48,084 nt of DNA from Acidobacteriota bacterium (lineage in GTDB: Bacteria > Actinomycetota > Acidimicrobiia > Acidimicrobiales > Acidimicrobilacustridaceae). The stretch is from the NCBI GenBank assembly GCA_018969405.1, contig JAGWYK010000009.1:1-48084 (forward strand). The letters run 5' to 3'. Of this stretch, positions 8,613-17,380 are shown one piece after another (within the stretch, counting starts at the first letter, position 1; each line of letters opens with the position of its first letter). The notes beneath the pieces are model-generated. The model ran no database searches. It was not told the DNA's origin and was given only the letters and a program-made list of their open reading frames with translations. The position numbers and the translations under genes are program-made.

Positions 8613-10327
8613 GACCGCAGACCGTCGACGTCGAACACGCCGAGGGCGCCGACCACCCGATCCTCATCGCCCTCGACGGTGACCGAACCATCGGCCAGCG
8701 CCGCCGTCAGGGCCAGCCGACCGGTGAGCAGCTCGGCCCAGGTCTCGATCGAGCAGTGGACGGTGGCGTCGGCATCGGCGCCGTCGGTGGGGCAGGCGAT
8801 GCTGTTGCGCAGATGGAGACCGGTGACGGTGCCGTCGCTGAAGCACCATGCGAGACGGAGATCGATGCCGTGGGCGAGCTCAGGATCGACGAGCACCCGC
8901 AGGATGTGCACCGAACGGTCGGGCGGGGCCCCGAGCACCTGAGCCCGCGAGAAACGATGGCGGAACAGACGGGAGGTGTCGATGGTGCCGTCGAGGGCGA
9001 GTGCCCGGGTGAGGCACCAGCTGCGGATGTTCGCCGCCGGGGTGCGCTCGGCGATGAGGCGCAGACACCGGGCCAGGCGCTGACGGTCGGCGGGATCGTC
9101 CTCGCTGCGCACCAGCCAGGTGCTCAGTTCGGTGGCCCAGCGCAGATCATCGGCGACCAGCGCGGCATCGGCCTGGGAACGTACGACCGCGGGACCCCCG
9201 AACCCCGCCACCAGTCGGGCCGAGCGTTCGGCGGTGGGCAGCGGGAACAGCTGCGACTCGTCGCCGTCGAACCAGCCGAACAGGCCGCTGCGGATCTGCC
9301 GGAGATGATGCTCGGCCACGCCGTACCGCTCGGCGGTGATGTTGTCGTCGTCGCATTCCGGGGGGAGCTGCACAGCCAGACCGAGATCGGCGGAGAACAG
9401 CCCGCGGTTGGTGAGCCGCACCGCCTGGTCCCAGAGGAACTGGATGGCGTCGCGGTATCGGGTGACGCGTTCATGGATGACCTCCCGCCCACTCATCGGC
9501 GGGCCATGGGTGGCGAGGAGGTGATCGGCTCCGAGTGCCAGCAGGTGATCGATGCCGGCGACGAGCACCTGCGGATCGCGGTACTCCTCCCCTCGGATGG
9601 CGTACACGTTGAACAGCACCGGCCACACCAGGTTGTTCACCGCCACCCCGAGGGTGGGGAACCAGTAGGTCACCGAGTCATCTGCATCCGACGGCGCATG
9701 GGTGACCTCGACGGGAAGACCGGCGACGGTGATCGAAGCCGTGGCACCGAAGGTGTGGGTGGGGGGAACGAACACGCTCGTGAACGGCGCGTGGGCAGGG
9801 TTGCGGTAGAAGAACCCGAGTCCGACGTTGACGACACCATCGGGACCGTCGGCCGGCAGCGCCATGGCGAACTGTTCGAGCAGGCCGCGTCCGTAGGCCG
9901 GAGCGATCTCCGTCGCGGCCCGAGCCCGGTTGTCGACCACACGCTCGTGGGCCCAGATGGGGATCTCACGGGACCCACCGTCCTCGAACACCGCCTCGGT
10001 GCCGCAGACGTAGTGGAAGTGGGTGTAGAGCACCGCCACGATCGGCCGATCGGTGACGGCCCGGAGCTCCGCGATGGCCTCGCGCATCTCCTCGGTGGAC
10101 TCGCCGGTGTCGATGGCGATGATGCCGTCGGGGCCCTCGATGAAGGTCTGGTTCGACAGCCCGTTGCCGACGAGACACCACACGCCATCGGTGACCACGT
10201 GGAACTCACGGCGGATCACCTCGGACTGGGCGACGTGATCACGGTGGGCGCGCTGGCCTCCCGGGAGCGTGACGGTGGCAGTGTCGTCGATGGCGAAGGA
10301 ACGGTCGGAAAGAGGCACTCCGAGCAT
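8609..10327 (-). CDS. Alkyl-sulfatase-like metallo-beta-lactamase-fold protein with altered metal motif
   Basis: 572 residues with the SdsA1/BDS1 layout: an MBL domain, a middle alkyl-sulfatase dimerisation domain and a C-terminal SCP2-like domain (from about residue 445, ending VVGALGVFDVDGLRS). The key metal motif reads THFHYVCG (102-109), whereas active type III sulfatases have THxHxDH; the Asp and third His are Val and Cys here. Later ligands may survive (THAPSDADDS, LLATHGPP). It is coupled by ATGA to an arylsulfatase, which supports organosulfur work, but the metal chemistry must differ. ATG 10327 is chosen over GTG 10348 because GGCGGAA lies at a proper distance. Confidence 0.75.
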   Translation of the reverse strand: MLGVPLSDRSFAIDDTATVTLPGGQRAHRDHVAQSEVIRREFHVVTDGVWCLVGNGLSNQTFIEGPDGIIAIDTGESTEEMREAIAELRAVTDRPIVAVLYTHFHYVCGTEAVFEDGGSREIPIWAHERVVDNRARAATEIAPAYGRGLLEQFAMALPADGPDGVVNVGLGFFYRNPAHAPFTSVFVPPTHTFGATASITVAGLPVEVTHAPSDADDSVTYWFPTLGVAVNNLVWPVLFNVYAIRGEEYRDPQVLVAGIDHLLALGADHLLATHGPPMSGREVIHERVTRYRDAIQFLWDQAVRLTNRGLFSADLGLAVQLPPECDDDNITAERYGVAEHHLRQIRSGLFGWFDGDESQLFPLPTAERSARLVAGFGGPAVVRSQADAALVADDLRWATELSTWLVRSEDDPADRQRLARCLRLIAERTPAANIRSWCLTRALALDGTIDTSRLFRHRFSRAQVLGAPPDRSVHILRVLVDPELAHGIDLRLAWCFSDGTVTGLHLRNSIACPTDGADADATVHCSIETWAELLTGRLALTAALADGSVTVEGDEDRVVGALGVFDVDGLRS

Positions 10328-10348
10328 CGTAGGTTCCGCCCGGCCCAC

Positions 10349-10354
10349 TAGGGT
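10349..10354 (+). promoter_or_regulatory. -10 element TAGGGT for the acyl-CoA synthetase
   Basis: TAGGGT in the 95-bp gap between divergent genes; it predicts a leader of about 60 nt ending in the ribosome site GGAGGA. Confidence 0.35.
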
Positions 10355-10422
10355 CCGGATCTCGGAGAGCCCCCGAACGCCCCGCAGGGAGCTCGGATCC
10401 GAACCACCGTGCAGGAGGAACG

Positions 10423-11943
10423 ATGAAGCCCGGAGTCCACGCCGACCAACGCCCCGACGCCCCCGCCGTGGTCATGGCCACCGGCGATGTGGTGGTCACC
10501 TGGGCCGAGCTCGAGGCCCGCTCCAACCGCCTTGCCCAGCTGTTGCGGGCGCGGGGTCTCGGAGTCGGCTCCCACATCGCCGTGTTCCTGGACAACGATG
10601 CCCACTACTTCGAGATCGTGTGGGCGGCGCTGCGCTCCGGCCTCTACGTCACCCCCATCAACTGGCATCTCGGCGCCGAGGAGGCGGGCTACATCGTCGC
10701 CGACTGCGACGCCGCGGCGCTCATCACCACCGGCCGGTTCGCCGAGGTCGTCACCGGCTTCGGCCCGTCGCTCGACGGCGTGACCATCCGCCTCTCGATC
10801 GATGGCGGCATCGAGGGCTTCGAGGACTACGAACGCGCCATCGCCGGACAGCCCGACACTCCCGTCGCCGATGAGACCGAGGGCGCCGTGATGCTCTACT
10901 CCTCGGGCACCACCGGTCGACCGAAAGGCATCAAGCCACCGCTCACCGGTGCCGAGTTCGGCACGCCCAACGCGCTCGTCACGCTGCTGCAGTTCATCTA
11001 CGGCGTGGACGAGACCAGCGTGTACCTCTCGCCCTCGCCGCTCTATCACGCCGCTCCCCTGCTCTGGTCACTCGCCGCCCAGCGTCTCGGCGCCGCGGTG
11101 GTCGTGATGGATCGTTTCGACGCCGAGGGAACGCTGGCCGCCATCGAGTCGAAGGGGGTGACCCTCGGTCAGTTCGTCCCCACCCACTTCGTGCGCATGC
11201 TGCGTCTGCCCGAGGAGGTGCGCACCCGGTACGACCTCAGTTCGCTGCAGAAGGTCGTGCACGCCGCGGCGCCCTGCCCGGTCGAGGTGAAGCGACAGAT
11301 GATCGACTGGCTCGGTCCGATCGTCTACGAGTACTACGCCGGCAGTGAGGGCAACGGCTTCTGCGCCGTCGGCCCCGAGGAATGGCTCGAGCGTCCCGGC
11401 ACCGTCGGTCGTCCGCTCGTGGGCATCATCCACATCCTCGATGAGGACGGTGTCGAGCAGCCCGCCGGCGAGGTCGGCCAGGTGTGGTTCGAGAGCGAGA
11501 CCGTGTTCGAGTACCACAAGGACCGCGAGAAGACCGCCGCCGCCTTCAACGAGCGGGGCTGGAGCACCCTCGGTGACGTCGGCTACCTCGACGAGGAGGG
11601 CTGGCTGTTCCTCACCGACCGCACCTCGCACATGATCATCAGCGGTGGGGTGAACATCTACCCGCAGGAGACCGAGAACGTGCTCGCCGCCCATCCGGCC
11701 ATCGCCGATGTCGCGGTCATCGGTGTGCCCGATGAGGAGATGGGTGAGTCGGTCAAGGCGGTGGTGGAACTCGCGCCCGGCTTCGAACCCTCACCGGAAC
11801 TGGCCGCCGAGATCATCGCCTTCAGCCGTGAACGCCTGTCGAGCTTCAAGTGTCCGCGCAGCGTGGACTTCACCGACGAACTGCCCCGCCTCCCCACCGG
11901 CAAACTGCTCAAGCGGAAACTGCGCGACCAGTACCGAGCCTGA
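10423..11943 (+). CDS. Acyl-CoA synthetase (AMP-forming)
   Basis: 506-residue member of the ANL adenylating family, activating a carboxylic or fatty acid with ATP and CoA. The P-loop [10 protein letters not shown] is at 160-169, YEYYAGSEG carries the A5-type aromatic, [16 protein letters not shown] the Asp and hinge region, and PTGK the catalytic Lys494. Resembles the shorter fadD4-like actinobacterial enzymes. ATG 10423 has GCAGGAGGAACG just upstream. It is monocistronic, and its 3' end overlaps the convergent membrane gene by 35 bp. Chain length of the substrate cannot be read. Confidence 0.9.
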   Translation: MKPGVHADQRPDAPAVVMATGDVVVTWAELEARSNRLAQLLRARGLGVGSHIAVFLDNDAHYFEIVWAALRSGLYVTPINWHLGAEEAGYIVADCDAAALITTGRFAEVVTGFGPSLDGVTIRLSIDGGIEGFEDYERAIAGQPDTPVADETEGAVMLYSSGTTGRPKGIKPPLTGAEFGTPNALVTLLQFIYGVDETSVYLSPSPLYHAAPLLWSLAAQRLGAAVVVMDRFDAEGTLAAIESKGVTLGQFVPTHFVRMLRLPEEVRTRYDLSSLQKVVHAAAPCPVEVKRQMIDWLGPIVYEYYAGSEGNGFCAVGPEEWLERPGTVGRPLVGIIHILDEDGVEQPAGEVGQVWFESETVFEYHKDREKTAAAFNERGWSTLGDVGYLDEEGWLFLTDRTSHMIISGGVNIYPQETENVLAAHPAIADVAVIGVPDEEMGESVKAVVELAPGFEPSPELAAEIIAFSRERLSSFKCPRSVDFTDELPRLPTGKLLKRKLRDQYRA

Positions 11944-13174
11944 GGTCCCGCCGACTCATCGCCCACTGCACGGCCAGCCCCACGCCGATGCAGCAGCACA
12001 TGTCGAACGGGGACCGCAGCCGCGGTGGTGAGACCAGTACGAGACTGCCGAGCACGAAGTAGAGCCCGACCGCAGCGACGAGCGCCACGACAGGATCGCG
12101 GCGGGCGACCACCAGACCGAGGATGCCGACCGCGGTGACGATGTAGAAGGTCCACAGCGTCGCCCCCCGGAAGTCGAGGTTGCGACCATCGGCGTTCTCG
12201 GCCCATTCGTTGAACTGCGGTGTGAACTCGAACAGGTGTTGGGCGTTGCGCCACAGCACGCCGGGGACCTGACCGGGATGGGCCCGGATGTCGGCGATGG
12301 CGAAGGCCTGCAGCTGGTTCTGCCAGGAGGCCTCGTCGAACTGGGCGAGGCGGAACTGCTCGAAGCGATCATCGAGCACGGGGTCGACGAACCGTTGCTC
12401 CTGCCGGGCGGCCGGCGAGTAGGTGCCGGCGAGGTTGAACCCGTTGGAGGTGACATACAGCGCCGAGCCCAGTTGGATCTGGTTGCGGATGAACCATGGG
12501 CTCACCACGGCCGCAGCGATGGCGAGGAATCCGAGGGCGCGCTTCCAGCCCAACTGCCACAGCACCCACAGGGCGAGCAGGATGATCAGGTACTGCGCGC
12601 TGGCTCGGGTGAGGATGAGCAGGCCGCAGACCACTGCGGCCACCGGCCAGCGCCGCGCCGCGAGGGCCAGCAGGAGACCGGCGAGCAGCGCGAGCGACAC
12701 CGACTCGGTGAGCAGCACGGTGTCGTTGGCCAGCAGCGGGGGGTAGAGCGCCATCACCCCGCCGGCGACCAGCGCGGCGATCGGGGTGGAGATGCGACGC
12801 ACCAGCAGGTACACCAGCACGATGGCCACCAGTCCGCAGACCAGGCTGAGCACGCGCCCGGCGGCGATGTTCACGCCGAAGATCTTGAACACCCCGGCGA
12901 GCAGGTACGGATACCCCGGTGGTCGGAACGCGGTGGCGTGCACCTCGAGCTGGGGGAACAGCATGGCGTAGCCGCGACCGGCCGCGATGTTGCGGGCGAG
13001 ATCCACGTACTGGGCTGCATCGCTCTCCGGTGTGTAGTTCGGTGTGACCAGCACCCAGTAGAGGACGCGGGCCACCAGCGCCACGCCGAGGACCGCGAGG
13101 AGATCACGCCAGCGGGACCACCATGCGCGATGGATCGGAGCGTCGACCTCCGACCCGACGGTGGAGAGCATCAT
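11909..13174 (-). CDS. GT-C-like polytopic membrane glycosyltransferase
   Basis: 421 residues with about ten hydrophobic segments. The first loop after TM1 has [19 protein letters not shown], where acidic residues match the loop-1 DD/ED motif of GT-C enzymes (PMT/ArnT/DUF2029 type) that use polyprenyl-phosphate sugars. [12 protein letters not shown] and LTRASAQY are also typical of this superfamily. It probably decorates an envelope glycolipid, glycan or protein. ATG 13174 lies 20 bp past carD. No sugar substrate can be assigned. Confidence 0.7.
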   Translation of the reverse strand: MMLSTVGSEVDAPIHRAWWSRWRDLLAVLGVALVARVLYWVLVTPNYTPESDAAQYVDLARNIAAGRGYAMLFPQLEVHATAFRPPGYPYLLAGVFKIFGVNIAAGRVLSLVCGLVAIVLVYLLVRRISTPIAALVAGGVMALYPPLLANDTVLLTESVSLALLAGLLLALAARRWPVAAVVCGLLILTRASAQYLIILLALWVLWQLGWKRALGFLAIAAAVVSPWFIRNQIQLGSALYVTSNGFNLAGTYSPAARQEQRFVDPVLDDRFEQFRLAQFDEASWQNQLQAFAIADIRAHPGQVPGVLWRNAQHLFEFTPQFNEWAENADGRNLDFRGATLWTFYIVTAVGILGLVVARRDPVVALVAAVGLYFVLGSLVLVSPPRLRSPFDMCCCIGVGLAVQWAMSRRDLRLGTGRAVSA

Positions 13175-13190
13175 GTCGCCGGATCCGGCG

Positions 13191-13697
13191 TCAGTCGTCG
13201 GCCAGGACCTTGTCGACCCGGGCGCCGGCCTCCTCCATGGAGACGTTCCAGGAGACGGCGAGTTCGGAGACGAGGATGCGCCGGGCGCGGATCTGCATGG
13301 CCTTCTCGGCGCTGGAGAGCGATGACTGACGATCGCGCAGGGCGAGGTTGCGCACGACCTCCGCGCATTCGTAGATGTCGCCGGACTTCATCTTCTCCTG
13401 ATGATTCTTGAAACGACGGGACCAGTTGGTGGGGACGCGCACGGTGCGCACCGCGAGCACATCGAGGACGTCCTGCACCTCTTCGAGGGAGATGGCCGGG
13501 CGCACACCGAGATCCTCGGCACGATCCTCGGGCACCGAGACCTTGAGGGCTCCGCCGCGCCATGACTCGTCACCCGCCGCCACGGAGAGTTCGAGGTACT
13601 TGACCTTCTTGCCATCGACGACCTTGGTCGAGCGACCAGTGACCTCGGCGGTGCCGTGCGCCGGATAGATGACCTTGTTCCCGATCTTGAAATCCAT
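13191..13697 (-). CDS. carD: CarD-family transcriptional regulator
   Basis: 168 residues, matching CarD: an N-terminal Tudor-like RNA polymerase beta-binding domain (FKIGNKVIYPAHGTAEVTG) and a C-terminal helical DNA-binding domain with the basic stretch NWSRRFKNHQEKMKSGD and the WNVSMEEA end. In actinobacteria CarD binds the beta subunit and stabilises open complexes at rRNA and most housekeeping promoters. A strong ribosome site AAGGA precedes ATG 13697. The upstream 99 bp hold GCATACTT as a possible -10. Confidence 0.95.
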   Translation of the reverse strand: MDFKIGNKVIYPAHGTAEVTGRSTKVVDGKKVKYLELSVAAGDESWRGGALKVSVPEDRAEDLGVRPAISLEEVQDVLDVLAVRTVRVPTNWSRRFKNHQEKMKSGDIYECAEVVRNLALRDRQSSLSSAEKAMQIRARRILVSELAVSWNVSMEEAGARVDKVLADD

Positions 13698-13796
13698 GGT
13701 TCCTTCTTGTCGACTGGACCCTCAAGTATGCCAAAGAAACCAGCGGTTCCGATCGGGGGGATCGCCGCCGACCGCGCCGAGAGCACCCTCGATGAC

Positions 13797-14852
13797 TCAG
13801 GCGCCGGTGGGGAACGGGTCGTTGGGTCCCCGACCCTCGGGGTCCAGACCCTCGATGGCCCGGAGCGTGGCGATGCGGTCGGCCAGAGGTGGATGGGTGT
13901 CCATCATGCGGCCGAACGAACCCAGCAGACCATCGTCGCGACTGCGCTCGAGGGGGGACTCGATCCAGAGATGCGCGGTGGCCGCCGACGGGTTGGCGAT
14001 GACCGTGGTGTCGGCCTCGAGCTTCTCGAGCGCCGAGCGCAGACCCGAGGGTTCGCGGGTGAGCTCGACCGCCGTGGCATCGGCGAGACTCTCGCGCTTG
14101 CGCGACAGCGATGCCTTGAGCAGCAGACCCGCCGGCACCGCCAGCAGGTAGATGGCGAGCGACAGCAGCAGGAGCAGGGCGAATCCGTTGTTGTCACCCC
14201 GACGACGCATGCCACCGAACATCCCGATGCGCAGCGCGATCTGGGCGATCACGGCGATGGCCCCCACCGCCAGCACCGCCAGCGTGGTCACCGCGATGTC
14301 GCGGTTGCGGATGTGCGCCATCTCATGGGCGAGCACGCCGCGCAGTTCACGCCGGGACATCACCGCCAGCAGACCGGTGGTGACGGTGATGGCGGCGTGG
14401 TTCGGATCGCGGCCGGTGGCGAAGGCGTTGGGTGCGGCGTCGTCGACCACATAGGTGCGCGGGACCGGGATCCCCGAGGCGATCGACATCTGTTCCACCA
14501 GATTGCGCAGTTCGGCGTACTCAGGTCCTTCGGCGGGTCGGGCCTGCACCATGGTGAGCGCCGCCGAGGCCGAGGCGTACCAGGCGATGATCAGGTATCC
14601 GCCCACCACCACGATGGTCACGATGAGGGCCACGGCGTTGAACCGGAACTCCGAGACGCAGCTGGAGGGAGTCACCACGTAGCCGGTGGCGGTCACCCGG
14701 GCCGGTGTGCAGGTCTCCTTGGTGTATCCCCCGAAGAGGACGGTGATGAGATTGGCGACGATGAACAGCAGCGCGAAGGTTCCGGCGAGGATGATGACGC
14801 TGCCGCGCCGGTTGCGCCGTTGCTCGGCGATGAATCCGGTGGCGTCACTCAT
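13797..14852 (-). CDS. htpX: M48-family membrane metalloprotease, HtpX-like
   Basis: 351 residues. It has two N-terminal membrane spans (about 18-40 and 73-92), the zinc motif HEMAH (176-180), two further hydrophobic segments (about 188-207 and 222-245) and the downstream glutamate motif RESLADATAVELTR. Such proteases cleave misfolded membrane proteins. The gene directly follows lemA on the same strand with a 33-bp gap, a widespread pairing. The end TGPNDPFPTGA-like tail is short and unstructured. The start ATG 14852 fits the family. Confidence 0.88.
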   Translation of the reverse strand: MSDATGFIAEQRRNRRGSVIILAGTFALLFIVANLITVLFGGYTKETCTPARVTATGYVVTPSSCVSEFRFNAVALIVTIVVVGGYLIIAWYASASAALTMVQARPAEGPEYAELRNLVEQMSIASGIPVPRTYVVDDAAPNAFATGRDPNHAAITVTTGLLAVMSRRELRGVLAHEMAHIRNRDIAVTTLAVLAVGAIAVIAQIALRIGMFGGMRRRGDNNGFALLLLLSLAIYLLAVPAGLLLKASLSRKRESLADATAVELTREPSGLRSALEKLEADTTVIANPSAATAHLWIESPLERSRDDGLLGSFGRMMDTHPPLADRIATLRAIEGLDPEGRGPNDPFPTGA

Positions 14853-14885
14853 GGTCGCGAGGACCTGCGCTCATCGATCCGGCGA

Positions 14886-15437
14886 TCAGAACTGCACCTT
14901 GGGGACATCGCGGTCGGTGGGCGCCGCCTCGAACAGCTCACGCCGAGGGAAGGTGCCGAACTTCGCGACCACGACACCGGGGAAGGTGTCGATGCGGTTG
15001 TGGTAGGCGGTGACGGAGTCGTTGTAGAACTGCCGTGCGTAGGAGACGCGGTCCTCGGTCGAGGTGATCTCCTCCTGCAGCTGCCGGAAGTTCGCATCGG
15101 CCTTGAGGTTCGGATACGCCTCGGCCAGCGCGAACAGGCGACCGAGGGCCTGGGTGATGGGGCCCTCCGCCGCCGCAGCCTCAGCCGGGCCGTTGGCCGC
15201 CACACTGGCCTGCCGCGCCTGGACCACGGCCTCGAGCGTGCCGCGCTCATGGGCGGCGTAGCCCTTGACCGTCTCGACGAGATTGGGGATGAGATCAGCG
15301 CGGCGCTTGAGCTGGACCTCGATCTGGGCCCAGCCGTTGTCGACCTGGTTGCGCTGGCGGACGATGCCGTTGTAGGCGCCGACCACAGCCAGCACCAGCA
15401 GCACGACGATCACGATGACGATGATCAGACCGATCAT
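14886..15437 (-). CDS. lemA: LemA-family membrane protein
   Basis: 183 residues. One N-terminal span (MIGLIIVIVIVVLLVLAVVG) is followed by the LemA signature (VDNGWAQIEVQLKRRADLIPN, split here by description: paired helices with RRADLIPNLV) and YNDSVTAYHNRIDTFP. Function is unclear in the family; it often sits with HtpX-like proteases, as here. The start at ATG 15437 is favoured over a 31-residue extension because GGGAGG lies 8 nt upstream and the extension lacks homology. Confidence 0.9.
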   Translation of the reverse strand: MIGLIIVIVIVVLLVLAVVGAYNGIVRQRNQVDNGWAQIEVQLKRRADLIPNLVETVKGYAAHERGTLEAVVQARQASVAANGPAEAAAAEGPITQALGRLFALAEAYPNLKADANFRQLQEEITSTEDRVSYARQFYNDSVTAYHNRIDTFPGVVVAKFGTFPRRELFEAAPTDRDVPKVQF

Positions 15438-15475
15438 GGTCGTTGCCCTCCCGGGGGTGATGGGCCGGTTCGATG

Positions 15476-15490
15476 CCGGTGACACACCGG
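15476..15490 (-). terminator. Hairpin between MFS gene and lemA
   Basis: CCGGTG and CACCGG arms with an ACA loop, directly downstream of the MFS stop. No T-tract. Confidence 0.3.
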
Positions 15491-15508
15491 TGCCCTCCCC
15501 CAGTGAAC

Positions 15509-15523
15509 CACGCTCAGGGCGTG
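15509..15523 (-). terminator. Small hairpin over the MFS stop codon
   Basis: CACGC and GCGTG arms with a 5-nt loop; the stop codon at 15514 lies in the loop. With the hairpin at 15476 it may form a bipartite end. Confidence 0.2.
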
Positions 15524-16770
15524 ATCGCACCCGGCAGAGCGTCCTCGCCGGCCGCCGTGATCGCCTCGGTGGACGCCGCCAGGGAGCGCCACCCCACTGC
15601 GGCGCTCACCAGACAGGCCAGCCCACCGGTGATGTAGCAGGCGCGGGCCCCGAACTGCTGGCCCACGAATCCGATGATGGGCCCGCCGATCGGGGTCGTC
15701 CCGATGATGGCGGTGACGTAGAGCGCCATCACCCGACCGCGCATCTGGGGCGGTGCGGTCAGCTGCAGGGTCGCCGAGTTGCTGGTGATGAACGCCACGC
15801 TGCCCGCTCCGACGAAGAGCAGCGCCACCAGCATGAACGCCATGGTGGGCATGGCGGCGCCGACCAGCATGGCGACACCGAGGAAGGCGGCGGCCCAGCC
15901 GATGCGTCGATGGGTGGCGCGTCCCATGCGGGCGATGATGAGTCCACCGAGCACCGACCCGATACCCATGGCCGAGGAGAGGAACCCGTAGCTGCCGGCG
16001 GTGCCGCCGAAGGTGAACTTGGCCAGCAGCGGCAACGACACCTGGTTCTCGTAGGCGAGCGCACCGATCACGAGGGTCATCAGCATCGGGGTGCGAAGAC
16101 GCGGATCGGCCCACACCACCCGCAGTCCGGCTCGGATCTGACCGCGCTCGCGCGGCGCCGGCAGCGTGATGACGAACTCGCTGCGACGCATGATGAGGAA
16201 CGCCCCGATCGCCGCCAGGTAGCTCACACCGTTGAACAGGAACGGGGCGGCGAGACCCAGTCCGGCGATCAGCCCGCCGGCCACCGCAGGACCGACGATC
16301 CGAGCCACGTTGTTGGTGGTGCTGGCGATGCCGACCGCGCCGGTGAGGTCGTCGGGTCCGACCATCTCGTGCACGAACGAGGATCGCACCGGGGTGTCGA
16401 AGGAGTTCACGGTGCCGATGGCGGCGGCGAACACGAACAGGCTCCACACCCGGATGGTGTCGGTGAGGACCATCACCCCGAGCAGCGTGGCCAACAGCCC
16501 GGCCAGCACCTGGGTGGTCTGCAGGATGCGCCATCGGCTCATCCGATCGGCCAGGGCACCGGCGAAGGCCCCGAGCAGCAGGGTGGGGACGAACTGCACG
16601 GCGGTGACCAGACCGAGGAGTTCGCCCCGCCCGGTGAGGCGCAGCACCAACCATCCCATGCCGACGGTCTGCATCCAGGTGCCGGCCTGTGACACGCCCT
16701 GACCCACCAGGTACAGCCGGAAGTTCCGGTGGTGCAGCGACGCGAAGCCGGCGCGGTCGGATGGACTCAC
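15514..16770 (-). CDS. MFS transporter, EntS/DHA3-like exporter
   Basis: 418 residues with about 12 membrane spans in two halves. The loop-2 motif GALADRMSRWRIL (GxLaDrxxRkxxx) and the first-helix signature LVGQGVSQAGTWMQTVG are typical of the EntS/YfiS branch of drug/siderophore exporters. The open frame extends to 16830, but GTG 16770 overlaps the TGA of the PadR-like gene by 4 bp (GTGA) and places the N-terminus correctly. It is therefore co-translated with, and probably controlled by, that regulator. Substrate unknown. Confidence 0.85.
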   Translation of the reverse strand: MSPSDRAGFASLHHRNFRLYLVGQGVSQAGTWMQTVGMGWLVLRLTGRGELLGLVTAVQFVPTLLLGAFAGALADRMSRWRILQTTQVLAGLLATLLGVMVLTDTIRVWSLFVFAAAIGTVNSFDTPVRSSFVHEMVGPDDLTGAVGIASTTNNVARIVGPAVAGGLIAGLGLAAPFLFNGVSYLAAIGAFLIMRRSEFVITLPAPRERGQIRAGLRVVWADPRLRTPMLMTLVIGALAYENQVSLPLLAKFTFGGTAGSYGFLSSAMGIGSVLGGLIIARMGRATHRRIGWAAAFLGVAMLVGAAMPTMAFMLVALLFVGAGSVAFITSNSATLQLTAPPQMRGRVMALYVTAIIGTTPIGGPIIGFVGQQFGARACYITGGLACLVSAAVGWRSLAASTEAITAAGEDALPGAITP

Positions 16771-17309
16771 GGCAGGTCGATGACGTGTTCGAGGAAGCGG
16801 ACCACCGCTCGTGCGTGTTCGCGCCGCCACAGGGTCACGACATCCGCGGGATCGGCTGACGCATCGTCAGCAGCCTCATCTGCGGGGTCGGTCTCGATGA
16901 TCGAGGTCACCATGGGAGCGAAGCGGTCACGCTGGGCCCGGGCCAGCGGGGCGAGCGGGCTTCCCATGCGTTCGAGCAGGCGGAACTTCAGCAGCAGCAC
17001 CGTGCGCACATCACGCAGATGCTCGACCGGTGCCGCCAACCAACGACGGGTGGCGGCGCGCCCCCGACGGGTGGGGGCGAGCAGTCGCCGGTCGGGACCG
17101 CGACCGGGAGCGGTGCCGGTGCGGGTGAGCAGGCCCTCGGTGACCAGTGCGTCGATGGCCCGATAGGTCAACGGCCGGGAGAGCGACCAGATGCGACCAA
17201 GTTCGGCTCCCGGGGCCAGCAGGTCGGCCACCGCACCGCCGTAGTCCACTCCACCCACCACGACGGCGAGACACACCGATTCGGCGAGGGAGGTCTCGGC
17301 GCGGGCCAT
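16767..17309 (-). CDS. PadR-like winged-helix regulator
   Basis: 180 residues. The N-terminal winged helix (SLAESVCLAVVVGG..., LSRPLTYRAIDALVTEGLL, then a basic wing GRGPDRRLLAPTRRGR) and C-terminal helices match PadR-type repressors. It is followed, with a 4-bp overlap, by an MFS exporter, the usual regulator-pump pair. TAGTGT ends 6 nt before ATG 17309, predicting a leaderless mRNA. It diverges from modA across 71 bp that contain a palindrome (17353-17371) it might bind. Confidence 0.75.
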   Translation of the reverse strand: MARAETSLAESVCLAVVVGGVDYGGAVADLLAPGAELGRIWSLSRPLTYRAIDALVTEGLLTRTGTAPGRGPDRRLLAPTRRGRAATRRWLAAPVEHLRDVRTVLLLKFRLLERMGSPLAPLARAQRDRFAPMVTSIIETDPADEAADDASADPADVVTLWRREHARAVVRFLEHVIDLP

Positions 17310-17315
17310 GGGAGG

Positions 17316-17321
17316 ACACTA
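17316..17321 (-). promoter_or_regulatory. -10 element TAGTGT for the PadR-like gene
   Basis: TAGTGT on the minus strand, 6 nt before the ATG. Confidence 0.45.
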
Positions 17322-17352
17322 CCGAGAGGGTCGACCCCCACCGCCGACCGGA

Positions 17353-17371
17353 GTAGTCAGGAGTTGACTAC
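17353..17371. promoter_or_regulatory. Palindrome in the padR-like/modA divergent promoter region
   Basis: Arms GTAGTCA and TGACTAC, perfect, with a GGAGT spacer. It overlaps the first bases of the modA -10 (TACCAT, 17369-17374), so a bound protein would block modA transcription. The ligand could be the adjacent PadR-like protein or a molybdate sensor elsewhere. Confidence 0.45.
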
Positions 17372-17374
17372 CAT
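17369..17374 (+). promoter_or_regulatory. -10 element TACCAT for modABC
   Basis: TACCAT, 6 nt before the modA ATG; predicts a leaderless transcript. Confidence 0.45.
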
Positions 17375-17380
17375 GCCGCC

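Noticed and set aside
8582-10351. 589-residue open frame on the plus strand
   Set aside because: Exactly antisense to the alkyl-sulfatase-like gene and composed of Gly/His/Arg/Asp-rich text with no domain; a GC-rich shadow.
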